NCBI GenBank assembly: GCA_004524425.1
Contig: SDNN01000005.1
Location: forward strand, 1-46,309
Origin: Promethearchaeota archaeon
Lineage (GTDB): Archaea > Asgardarchaeota > Lokiarchaeia > Sigynarchaeales > SOKP01
Direction of reading: 5' to 3'
DNA length: 46,309 nt
This document shows, one piece after another, positions 17,140 through 25,101 of the stretch; the first letter of the stretch is position 1, and each line of letters starts with the position of its first letter. The position numbers were made by a program, and so were the translations under genes. The notes under the pieces are model-generated. The model ran no database searches, had not been told where the DNA came from, and saw only the letters and a program-made list of their open reading frames with translations.

Positions 17140-18330
17140 TTAACCTTCCATGACTATACGGGCACATTTTCTGAAAAAATGAGAACCGTAAGAGGTATAT
17201 ATTTGTTTTTTTTGTTCGATTAAATCCAATCCTTCACTTTCAATTTTATGAGTTCGCCTGGCATTCATGAGGTCTACAAATGCTTCAAGACGGGTGCGAA
17301 ACCCTTCAGTCCCAGATTGTTCATCAAATGAAAAGAAAATGACAGGTAAATCATATTCTTTCTTTAGTTTATTAGTAATGATGGTCCGGGCAGTTACCTC
17401 GGGCATACATGTGAAAGGATATTGATGTACAAATCCAGAGAAGCCTCCTGCTTTAGCCTTATCGATATACTCCCCTAATACCCACACGCATTCCCCACCT
17501 ATATCCATCGGGACGTGGGGGCGCGCAAGGTGTTCTAACCATTTTCGATGAAAATTAAGATGGAATTTATGGGCTACCCAATCCCAAAGAGAGAGATTTT
17601 GATGAACTTCCACACCCATTTCGCCCAGCTTCCTTCTAATATCTAAATTGACGTAGGGCTCTAAGCTGATATGAATCTCACCAGAGATTCCTACTCTTAA
17701 AGGATTGCGCTTTTTATCTATATCAAGCTGTCTGAAATCATTTAAAATAATCTCACGAAATTTGCGTAATTCTGGTAATGTTTTCGCTTCATCTGCTTTT
17801 CTTAATAAATCTTGAATAATTTCAGTAGTGTCTCCTTGATTTCTTTCGTATGCCCGGAATAACCCTTCCGCAGTCTGTATATCATCCAATATTTTGGCTT
17901 TTTTTAGGAAGGTGATGACTGCTTTAGCGATTTTTGGATAATATAATAATTTATTAGCCGGGCTAATTTTCATTAAACTCTCAAACCATTGAAAATCTAG
18001 CAGATCTGCCTGATCAAGAGGAATAAGCCTAAAATTCTCATATCCCATGTGGTTTAAGAGGACCTCCTGCACGCTTGCATAAAACCCAAACCTACAAGGC
18101 CCACAATCTATTGCCATATAGAGAGTGTCTGCACCCTTGTCCAATGCATTCTTGAGATCTCCTAATGTGGCTTTAAAAGGGAAGCATACGAATTCTGGAC
18201 TGTATTTAACGCCCACTTTAATCGCCTCACGATTCGTGGGATCTGGAACGATCACGTCAAATCCTAAGGTCTCAAAAAGAGTTTTGAATGCCACCCAGTT
18301 CGGGCCCATGTTAGGAAAGCTGATCTTCAT
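17140..18330 (-). CDS. COG3581-family HgdB-like iron-sulfur protein
   Basis: The 396-residue protein matches the dehydratase-like half of CoA-activase-related multidomain proteins. It starts MKISFPNMGPNWVAFK, then VKYSPEFVCFPFKATLGD (41-58) with C49, and MAIDCGPCRFGFY (72-84) with C76 and C79. Later come GGECVWVLGEY and the conserved FFSFDEQSGTEG. These cysteines are positioned to hold a [4Fe-4S] cluster, as in HgdB-type electron acceptors. In bacteria the same module is fused to COG1924 and COG3580 in large proteins that include the clostridial plasmalogen synthase; here it is a separate gene, six bases from the COG3580 gene and 19 from the activase. The ribosome site overlaps the preceding stop. 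Confidence 0.8.
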   Translation of the reverse strand: MKISFPNMGPNWVAFKTLFETLGFDVIVPDPTNREAIKVGVKYSPEFVCFPFKATLGDLKNALDKGADTLYMAIDCGPCRFGFYASVQEVLLNHMGYENFRLIPLDQADLLDFQWFESLMKISPANKLLYYPKIAKAVITFLKKAKILDDIQTAEGLFRAYERNQGDTTEIIQDLLRKADEAKTLPELRKFREIILNDFRQLDIDKKRNPLRVGISGEIHISLEPYVNLDIRRKLGEMGVEVHQNLSLWDWVAHKFHLNFHRKWLEHLARPHVPMDIGGECVWVLGEYIDKAKAGGFSGFVHQYPFTCMPEVTARTIITNKLKKEYDLPVIFFSFDEQSGTEGFRTRLEAFVDLMNARRTHKIESEGLDLIEQKKQIYTSYGSHFFRKCARIVMEG

Positions 18331-18335
18331 TCCTT

Positions 18336-19424
18336 TCAGCCTGCCTCCTTGGTGATTGAGGTTTGAATCTTTTCTTCATGTTCTACTGCGTGTTTTTCGC
18401 GTTTTTTTAATTGTTCTTTCTTTCTCTTGATCATATCAGTGAAGCTTTGAATTCTGGTGAGTAAGCCCGCATCTCCAGAATGTTCATCGATAATGATAGC
18501 TATATATGGCAAATTTACTGCTTTTAAATCGTGCATGATTAATTCTGAGATGAGGCTGTCTGGACCACAGGCGAAACTAATGAGAAAGATGACACCATCG
18601 ATCTCTTTTCTGCCTTTAGTCAGGAAGTAGCGAATTGCTTGCATTATCTCCTCCTCATGAGTCCAGTAATTTCTAAGCTTCTGGTTAACGATAACTGGTT
18701 CTTTGAAAACAGATTCCGGCATATTTTCAATGGTAATAACCTTAACTCCTTGGTCATTCAATTTTTTGATAAAATCCAAGTTTACATAGCCATCAAATAA
18801 ATTATAGGCGTGTCCAAGAAGCAGGAATTTTAATATTTCTGGTTGTTTTTTCTTAGGCAACTTAAATGGGAGATCTCTTAAAACCAATCTTAACGCATGA
18901 TTGACGGGAGCTCCTTGTCTAAGAAATTCTAAATATTCATCATAATAATCTTGAGCTTTTTTATATGCGTTCAAAGCCTTGGCTCGGCTTTTTCCCAACT
19001 GCTTTCCGAGTTCTATGGCCGCCACTGATATTGGAAATTCTTTCACGTTTACCTCGAAATTCAGTAGTTTTGGGCAGTTAGGTAATATTTTAATGACATC
19101 TGGCAGGGATAACCATTTGGGACAGAAATAAGATTCCTTTAATTCGGATACATACCGAGGAACAAACAAAAAATCTAGTTCAGGACGTTCCCTAATTAGC
19201 TGCAATGCATGTCCATAATATACTTTTACGGGAAGGCATAATTCACCAAAACCTTGAGTCACGCCCTCTTCCACAATTTTCTTATTGGTGCGAGTGCTTA
19301 AAACGATTTCAACATCTAATTCTTCTAATAACTTTTTCCAAAAAGGAAAATACTTGAAATAATGAAGTGCTCTTGGGATTCCGACTTTTATTTTTTTCGA
19401 AGTAAATTTTTCCGTAGGTTCCAT
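18336..19424 (-). CDS. COG3580 / DUF2229 HgdB-like iron-sulfur protein
   Basis: The 362-residue protein begins with the DUF2229 signature KVGIPRALHYFKYFPFWKK (13-31). It continues with FGELCLPVKVYYGHALQL (about 59-76), SYFCPKWLSLPDVIKILPNC (about 97-116), SFACGPDSLISELI (about 280-293) and the closing IIDEHSGDAGLLTRIQSF. The conserved cysteines suggest an iron-sulfur cluster like that of 2-hydroxyacyl-CoA dehydratase subunits. Family members act with an HgdC activase in difficult reductions. It is encoded 21 bp after the tandem acyltransferase and directly before the COG3581 gene, so these two may form a heterodimer. The ATG has a GAGGG-containing leader. Confidence 0.8.
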   Translation of the reverse strand: MEPTEKFTSKKIKVGIPRALHYFKYFPFWKKLLEELDVEIVLSTRTNKKIVEEGVTQGFGELCLPVKVYYGHALQLIRERPELDFLFVPRYVSELKESYFCPKWLSLPDVIKILPNCPKLLNFEVNVKEFPISVAAIELGKQLGKSRAKALNAYKKAQDYYDEYLEFLRQGAPVNHALRLVLRDLPFKLPKKKQPEILKFLLLGHAYNLFDGYVNLDFIKKLNDQGVKVITIENMPESVFKEPVIVNQKLRNYWTHEEEIMQAIRYFLTKGRKEIDGVIFLISFACGPDSLISELIMHDLKAVNLPYIAIIIDEHSGDAGLLTRIQSFTDMIKRKKEQLKKREKHAVEHEEKIQTSITKEAG

Positions 19425-19445
19425 AACCTTAAGCCCTCTATAAAA

Positions 19446-21125
19446 TTAGGCGCGTTTATCATCATACATGAGCAGTTTACTAATTCGATCCATCATTCGA
19501 TCTGTTAAATTTTGCAATTCATCATAACCGGGCATCGGCTTATCCCAGTACTTTTGATGTTCCATGAAGGGTGCTCCCGCTTTTAAGATGACGCCTTGCC
19601 CAAAGTTTAGCATTTTTCCGTGTTTTGGGTATACATCTTCAGTACCTGTTATTCCCACTAAATAGATCGGCACTTTAGCTTCAATTGCTAAACGAATCGG
19701 ACCAGTATGTCCCGGTAATAATTCCCCTCCTCCTGAATTAGTAGTGCCTTCAGGATAAATGATTACCCATTCTCCATCTTTCAATAGATTTAATGCGTAA
19801 TTGTAAGAGCCCACATCATGGCCGCCTCTTTTAAGGGGAAACGCTCTACATGATCGCACCCAACCATTCACGACTGGGATTCTGAAAAGCGATTCCTTCG
19901 ATTGTTGCCACACATAATGTTTACGCTGCTGAAAACTTGTCGCAAGGATGATCACATCCCATTCGGAATTGTGATTTGAAGCGATTATTGCTCCAGTTTC
20001 TCTTTTTGCAGGAATGTATTTATCATAATCAATGCATTTATAAGGAGACATTATATTACAGAAGTTATGCACTAGATTGCCAGAGAAATGATAGACAAAC
20101 GAACCAAAATAATCCTTTACGCCAAATACATCTAAAATTTTCAAGAGACTATACCAAGAATCATCCCATAATTGGAAGAAGTCTAACACAAACTTTTTCG
20201 CATATTTCATGAGGGCGTTTGATTTTGGTTTTTCCTCAACGTCTTTTGGTGAGCCAATAGATAGTTGCTTTTCTTCTTCCTCGTCATCAAAATGAAAATT
20301 TCCTTCTCTTAAATCTACTACTTCTTGCCTTAGTTCGTCTGTTAATTTCCTAAGTTCTTCATAAGTAATGGTGTCAATGCTGTAATCTTCATAAGTAATG
20401 GGTTCTCCAACGCGCACGGTTACTCTTGCAGGTTTTACCATTAATTTGCCTTTCGGTAGAACGCTTCTTGAACCAATGACAGCCATGGGTACGATGGGGA
20501 CTTGATTTTCAATCGCGAGCCTTACAGCTCCGGTGCGAAATTCACCAAGTTCATCTTCATGCCCTTCAGCACGAGTCCCTTCGGGGAAAATTCCCACCCA
20601 TTCTCCTCCTTCCAGTATTTCTTTTGCCTGAGTCCATCCCTCATCTGGATTATCACGATCAAGTCTAAAAGCACCCAAGTTAGTAAACAAAGTTCTGACC
20701 AAGGGTGTTTTGAAATTTTCTATTTTGCTCATCCAGCGAATTCTTCTATGCATTGCTCCTCCCATGAAGAACGGATCAAAATGACTTTCATGATTTCCAA
20801 CCAAGATTCCAGGGCCATACTCTGGAAATAGGTTTTTGTAAGGATATTCTACTCTATAACCAAAGAATCGGCGCATGACTTCTTTAATGTATACATAAGC
20901 AGTCCACCATTGTACTTTACCTTCAATCTCAGTCAGAGCGTGCCTGTCTATGAATTTTCGATACTTATCATTGAGCCAATCAATGGGATTATATTTTAAT
21001 ATCTTATACATCATGTCATGATGCCCACGCTTATATTTAAGCTCAATTTCTCGTTCTTTCTCTTCATAACTTGCATTATTTCTCATTTCTTCTCTAGATT
21101 CATAATCTGATTTTTCTAGGACCAT
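19446..21125 (-). CDS. Tandem two-domain PlsC-type glycerolipid acyltransferase
   Basis: Two complete PlsC domains lie in one 559-residue chain. Domain 1 has GNHESHFD with H112 and D117, RIRWMSKIENFK, and FPEGTRAEG from residue 180. Domain 2 has SNHNSEWD with H385 and D390, SCRAFPLKR, and YPEGTTNSG from about residue 457. Both keep the H-x4-D and PEG-T pairs, so both should transfer acyl groups to a glycerophosphate hydroxyl. One chain could therefore acylate sn-1 and sn-2 in turn. The N-terminus is charged and soluble; membrane association is probably peripheral. The start is ATG 21125, nine bases after AAGGAG (21135-21140); the in-frame TTG at 21134 touches that site. Archaea with ether lipids do not need this activity, which makes it notable. 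Confidence 0.88.
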   Translation of the reverse strand: MVLEKSDYESREEMRNNASYEEKEREIELKYKRGHHDMMYKILKYNPIDWLNDKYRKFIDRHALTEIEGKVQWWTAYVYIKEVMRRFFGYRVEYPYKNLFPEYGPGILVGNHESHFDPFFMGGAMHRRIRWMSKIENFKTPLVRTLFTNLGAFRLDRDNPDEGWTQAKEILEGGEWVGIFPEGTRAEGHEDELGEFRTGAVRLAIENQVPIVPMAVIGSRSVLPKGKLMVKPARVTVRVGEPITYEDYSIDTITYEELRKLTDELRQEVVDLREGNFHFDDEEEEKQLSIGSPKDVEEKPKSNALMKYAKKFVLDFFQLWDDSWYSLLKILDVFGVKDYFGSFVYHFSGNLVHNFCNIMSPYKCIDYDKYIPAKRETGAIIASNHNSEWDVIILATSFQQRKHYVWQQSKESLFRIPVVNGWVRSCRAFPLKRGGHDVGSYNYALNLLKDGEWVIIYPEGTTNSGGGELLPGHTGPIRLAIEAKVPIYLVGITGTEDVYPKHGKMLNFGQGVILKAGAPFMEHQKYWDKPMPGYDELQNLTDRMMDRISKLLMYDDKRA

Positions 21126-21134
21126 AATTATCAA

Positions 21135-21140
21135 CTCCTT
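21135..21140 (-). promoter_or_regulatory. Shine-Dalgarno site that fixes the tandem PlsC start
   Basis: AAGGAG on the minus strand lies nine bases before ATG 21125 and directly abuts an upstream in-frame TTG, so the ATG is the start. The site overlaps the stop region of the HAD gene, indicating coupled translation. Confidence 0.7.
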
Positions 21141-21933
21141 ATGATTTAATTTTTAATGAATTTTGATCTTGAATATTAGAATTTGAAAAGCGACCATTTT
21201 CAATCCCGATTAAATTTAATAATTCAGAAATGGAATTGACCAATAAATCTGGATCATATTCTAAAAGGATTTCCTTTTTACTAATCCCACTCGCTATGGC
21301 GATTGTATGAATCCCTAATTCTTTTCCAGCCTCAATATCAGATGGCATATCTCCGATAATTAGAAAGTCTTTAATTTTAGAACCTCTATACTTTCCCAAA
21401 ACGGGCATAAGAGCCTCAGGATCAGGTTTCAAGTGCGGTAATTTATCAGCACCGAAAAATTCTTTGAAGTATTTTTCAATATCGTGCTTTTGTAGATGTT
21501 CAATTATGCTTTTAGACTGGTTATGAGACACTATGTATAAATCTACATTTTTATAAAGAAATTCTAAGAGTATTTTGGTTTCTGGAAATAATTGAGCCTC
21601 TTTCGAATATTCTTGATATCTTGAAAAGATTTTTAGAGCAACCCGAAATTTTTTTAGAAAACTTAATTTTTCCAAGGAAGTAATGTAGTTAAATATTTCA
21701 TATGATTGAAGCAGGATTTTTGGTATAGGATATCCTTGTACAGATTCCAATACACTGCCAATTTCATGTATAGTAGATTCCATTTCAGAATTTATACCTT
21801 TTTCAGAATATACTTCTTCAATAGAATTTCTCAGAGGTTCCATGATATCCAAAATCGTACCATCAAAATCAAAGATAATGGCTTTAAAGGACCGGGATTT
21901 GAGTTTTTCTATTACCTGTTGGTCGTTTTTCAT
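21139..21933 (-). CDS. HAD-superfamily phosphatase, first gene of the operon
   Basis: The 264-residue HAD hydrolase has motif I FDFDGTILD with nucleophile D22 and acid D24, motif II VSHNQS (Ser), motif III Lys in HLKPDPEAL, and motif IV IIGDMPSDIEAG. A helical cap of about 100 residues between motifs I and II (C1 type) places it in the phosphoglycolate-phosphatase-like group. It would remove phosphate from a small phosphorylated metabolite or perhaps a lipid head-group precursor. It is 13 bp upstream of the acyltransferase and is the first gene after a TATA-like sequence, so it probably belongs to the operon. A role in phosphatidate or glycerol-phosphate turnover is only inferred from that position. 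Confidence 0.8.
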   Translation of the reverse strand: MKNDQQVIEKLKSRSFKAIIFDFDGTILDIMEPLRNSIEEVYSEKGINSEMESTIHEIGSVLESVQGYPIPKILLQSYEIFNYITSLEKLSFLKKFRVALKIFSRYQEYSKEAQLFPETKILLEFLYKNVDLYIVSHNQSKSIIEHLQKHDIEKYFKEFFGADKLPHLKPDPEALMPVLGKYRGSKIKDFLIIGDMPSDIEAGKELGIHTIAIASGISKKEILLEYDPDLLVNSISELLNLIGIENGRFSNSNIQDQNSLKIKS

Positions 21934-21960
21934 GATTTGAAGTTTTTTTTCTATTATCTT

Positions 21961-21970
21961 GTAATATATA
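21961..21970 (-). promoter_or_regulatory. TATA-box candidate of the lipid-type operon
   Basis: On the minus strand TATATATTAC lies about 28-37 bases before the ATG of the HAD gene (21933), as expected for an archaeal promoter with a very short leader. It is preceded by an A-rich stretch that could serve as BRE. No other promoter is obvious within the operon, whose gene gaps are 0-21 bp. Confidence 0.4.
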
Positions 21971-22241
21971 GAACTTTTTTTTATTCAAACAAATATTTAT
22001 TCGAACAAAAGTTTATTTTTGAATATAAAGATTTTGATAAGTTAAATAATTGGAATTGTTGCAAAAAAATTAGAAAAACTGTTATTTTAAAGGATATTTT
22101 GCCCCTTTTTTTAATAACCTTGTCCAATCATCAATTGATAATTATTTTACCATGACATTTGTTATTTAAGGAGTTGACAATTTAAAGAAAAAGGCAGATC
22201 AAATATGTTTTATTTCATCTATTACTTTAAGCTTCATTATT
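21971..22241. other. Intergenic region without recognised feature
   Basis: This AT-rich stretch lies between the operon promoter and the end of the PseG-like gene. I see no tRNA fold, no repeat and no convincing small gene; open frames here lack coding character. Confidence 0.5.
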
Positions 22242-23285
22242 TTAATTATAGGAAGTGCCAAATGTATTCTCTTCTGTTAAAATCTTCACTATGCGTTTAA
22301 TCCCTTTCCCATCTAATTTTTCTTGACTTTTTTCGCTAAATTTTCTTCTTTTAGAAAAAGACCACATGTCATTTAATGCATCTATTAAAGAGAATTCATC
22401 AAAACCCGAGCCTATGTTGATGATCATGTTTTGCTTTTCAAGTGCCGCAGCACGTTCATTTTCCAAATTTGTTTGCGGAATAACGATGCAAGGAACTCCG
22501 CATGTTAATGCTTCTATTAAGGTATTTCCAGCAGAACAAATAGCAATATCTGCATCACGGAAATAACTTATCATGTTTGAAACATCTTTTTTGATTTTGA
22601 GATTCTTGAATTTTTTTTGCCTTAATTTTTCATATTCGCTTTCTGGAAAAGCAGCTCCCAAAATTAAGATAATTTGAGGATTAAGATTGATTTTTCTTAG
22701 AATTTCCACTATTTTCATAGAATAATTATTTGGATCACTTCCCCCAAACGTTAATAGGATATTAGAAACTGCTTTCTTAATCTTTTTTTTTCTTACATTT
22801 TGAAATTTTCGATGTAAGGGAAAATATCTTAGTCCCGTGTAATACTTGGTTTCTAAACCTTTATAGGTAAAAAACTCTTGATTTGGACTTATGGCAAATA
22901 CAGCATCAACATTAACGCAGAATTTTGCAGGATCATCACTTAAAATAAAGAGTTTTTTACAAAAATTCTTTATATTATTTAGATATTGCTGATTATTAAA
23001 GTTTTTAACCAAATCAATCAATATTATATCAAATTTTCTATTTAGTGATACTAAAACCTTCTCTATCTCCTCAATGGATTCTTGGATGGTTTTCTCTTCT
23101 GGACTCAATTTTATTACGTCAAAATTTCTATGCTCTATTAAAGATATACCTTCAAGATAATGTTTGGACAAAAAATAAATCTCAAAATTCAAGTCCCTCA
23201 ATTCATCTGCAATGTCAATCTGTCTCGTGAGATGCCCAAGTCCAATATCCTTGCTCCCATCAGCCCTGATTAGAATTGATTTCAA
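22242..23285 (-). CDS. PseG-like UDP-sugar hydrolase / GT-B-fold protein
   Basis: The 347-residue protein begins with ILIRADGSKDIGLGHLTRQ (4-22), the PseG signature in which the His (H18) is the catalytic residue. It continues with TFGGSDPNNYS (179-189) and CSAGNTLIEALTCGVP (250-265), which bind the nucleotide diphosphate, and PQTNLENERA (270-279). PseG hydrolyses UDP-2,4-diacetamido-trideoxy-altrose in pseudaminic-acid synthesis; related proteins make other nonulosonic acids or act as glycosyltransferases. No other nonulosonate gene is in the window, so the product is uncertain. The start is TTG, preceded by AAGGG. The gene is about 190 bp from, and divergent to, an MFS transporter gene. Confidence 0.8.
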   Translation of the reverse strand: MKSILIRADGSKDIGLGHLTRQIDIADELRDLNFEIYFLSKHYLEGISLIEHRNFDVIKLSPEEKTIQESIEEIEKVLVSLNRKFDIILIDLVKNFNNQQYLNNIKNFCKKLFILSDDPAKFCVNVDAVFAISPNQEFFTYKGLETKYYTGLRYFPLHRKFQNVRKKKIKKAVSNILLTFGGSDPNNYSMKIVEILRKINLNPQIILILGAAFPESEYEKLRQKKFKNLKIKKDVSNMISYFRDADIAICSAGNTLIEALTCGVPCIVIPQTNLENERAAALEKQNMIINIGSGFDEFSLIDALNDMWSFSKRRKFSEKSQEKLDGKGIKRIVKILTEENTFGTSYN

Positions 23286-23473
23286 CTAATATTACCCTTT
23301 TATCCTTCTTCATGAATTTTTTAATTAGATTTAGATTGATGATTCTTTTAATGTTACTTTTTTGGCTTGTTTACTTTTTAAAATATATATAGCATGTATT
23401 TCAATATATTAAAATTCTAAAAAATATTTTCAAACCTAAAAAATTATGCTTATCTTTTAATTAAAATATCATC

Positions 23474-24919
23474 ATGAATGCCGTGCAAAAATCAGAACAA
23501 CCAGAAATCTCAATTACGAAGACCTTTTGGCCACTCTATATATTGAATGGTTTTCAGCATATAAGTTTTGGAGGGATTATTGTGTTAGTAGTTCCTTTAT
23601 CATTATTAATGTGGCCAGATGACCCATATCACGCAATAGAGCTAGGTATATTAATTACGGTATTGTTTTGGAGTGACTCACTGGCAGGTTTAATTTTTGG
23701 GAGATTTATCGATAAATACTCTAGAAAAAACATCATAATTATAATTTCAATATTTAGAGGATTTTCGATGATCATGCTTGGATTTGCTCTGGTAGGAAGA
23801 GGAATTGAAACGTGGTGGTGGTTCTTGATATTTGTATTCATATTTGGCGTTTTTGCTGGTGGTTCTTGGCCTGCGGTTGTTTCGATCTCTGACGATGCTG
23901 TACCTCGAAGTCAGAGAACTCGATTTTTTGGATATTATCAGATAATCAGGACAATTTCTACCATGCTGGGCTTTTTGGTTGCAAGTTATTTAGTTCAAAA
24001 TGGATTTTGGAGGCAATTCTTCTGGGGTATAGGCATCTGTATTTTAATAATGGGGATTATATTTACTCTACAAGCAAAAGAACCAAAGAGAGGGTCACAA
24101 CGCGAAGAACTCATTCATATTCTCAAGGATGATTCCATTGAATATGATTTTCAAATTAGTAGAGAATTGCTGATAAAAACAATGTTAAGCAAGACAAATA
24201 GAGTTGCGCTCATTGAAGGAATATTTACCATGATACTCATGGGTAGTTTAACATTTTTAATACTCCCCTATATTCAAAGCCCTCCCCGAAATATAGCGCC
24301 TTTTTCTACGAGCGTTTTCTTAGTTGTTTTTGGTTTAACGGGTGGTTTATTGGGAACTGTATTACTCGCAAGATTATGTGATAAATTAGCGGCAGAACAT
24401 CCATTAAGGAGAGTCCCAATGATAATTTTAGCCATTGTCGGGGGATTGATCATGTATGCGCTCATCTTTTTCATTCCCATTCCCCACTTTACAGTTCAAG
24501 AGGGAAAGGATATCCCTTATTTAATGGGGCTCCCAATTATTTGGACGATGGGAATTCTATATTTCATGTCCCGCTCTCTCTTCTCGTTATATATTATTAA
24601 TCAAGCCCCAATATTACAAGAAATTAACTTACCAGAGGCACAAGGCAAGATAGTGTCTTGGAATCAATTTCTTGAATCATTGGGTCGCGGCATCGCTCCC
24701 GTTTTGGCAGGAATCTTATTAGTAACCACGGGAATGAATTATCAATTTGTCGTTATGGTAATTATATTATGCATAGTTCCTGGAATTGTTCTATGGACAC
24801 TTGCTTTAAATTGGTTTACAAATGATTCACAAATCATAAAAGACATACTCAATGAAAGAGCCGATTTACTCAAGAAGAAAAATAGGTTTACTGATGTATC
24901 TAAAACTCTAAAACCATAG
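23474..24919 (+). CDS. MFS transporter, paralogue A
   Basis: The 481-residue protein has 12 predicted helices. The helix 2-3 loop holds the MFS motif A variant GRFIDKYSRKN, and a second basic loop (ARLCDKLAAEHPLRR) follows helix 8. The N-terminus (ITKTFWPLYILNGFQ) and the motifs PLSLLMWPDDPYHA, IFRGFSMIMLGFA, VGRGIETWWW and NLPEAQGKI recur almost unchanged in the protein at 26656, so the two are recent paralogues. A loop between helices 6 and 7 contains KEPKRGSQREEL. The substrate is unknown. It has a short leader; no Shine-Dalgarno is seen. Confidence 0.85.
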   Translation: MNAVQKSEQPEISITKTFWPLYILNGFQHISFGGIIVLVVPLSLLMWPDDPYHAIELGILITVLFWSDSLAGLIFGRFIDKYSRKNIIIIISIFRGFSMIMLGFALVGRGIETWWWFLIFVFIFGVFAGGSWPAVVSISDDAVPRSQRTRFFGYYQIIRTISTMLGFLVASYLVQNGFWRQFFWGIGICILIMGIIFTLQAKEPKRGSQREELIHILKDDSIEYDFQISRELLIKTMLSKTNRVALIEGIFTMILMGSLTFLILPYIQSPPRNIAPFSTSVFLVVFGLTGGLLGTVLLARLCDKLAAEHPLRRVPMIILAIVGGLIMYALIFFIPIPHFTVQEGKDIPYLMGLPIIWTMGILYFMSRSLFSLYIINQAPILQEINLPEAQGKIVSWNQFLESLGRGIAPVLAGILLVTTGMNYQFVVMVIILCIVPGIVLWTLALNWFTNDSQIIKDILNERADLLKKKNRFTDVSKTLKP

Positions 24920-25101
24920 ATTCTTTAATATATTTTTTAGATACTTTTTATACTCTTCGATACTTTCGAAGTTGTAAAATTAAGCTCCTATTTAATCAAA
25001 GGAATTAATCAATACATTTTGATTCTATTTTTCCTTCCAAAAATTCAAAAAAAAAATAATATTTTAATAGGTTATTTTTTTAGCGAATTATAAAGATGCT
25101 C

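Noticed and set aside
14902..21933. Reading the dehydratase-like genes as amino-acid fermentation (2-hydroxyglutaryl-CoA pathway)
   Set aside because: The two large proteins match COG3580/COG3581 rather than classical HgdA/HgdB, and no CoA-transferase, dehydrogenase or amino-acid gene is present, whereas acyltransferases are. It is kept as the main alternative, not the preferred reading.
21706..22155. 149-residue plus-strand open frame over the HAD gene and the adjacent gap
   Set aside because: It is mostly the antisense of the HAD phosphatase, with a Phe/Tyr/Arg-rich composition typical of shadow frames, and the part beyond the gene has no coding character.
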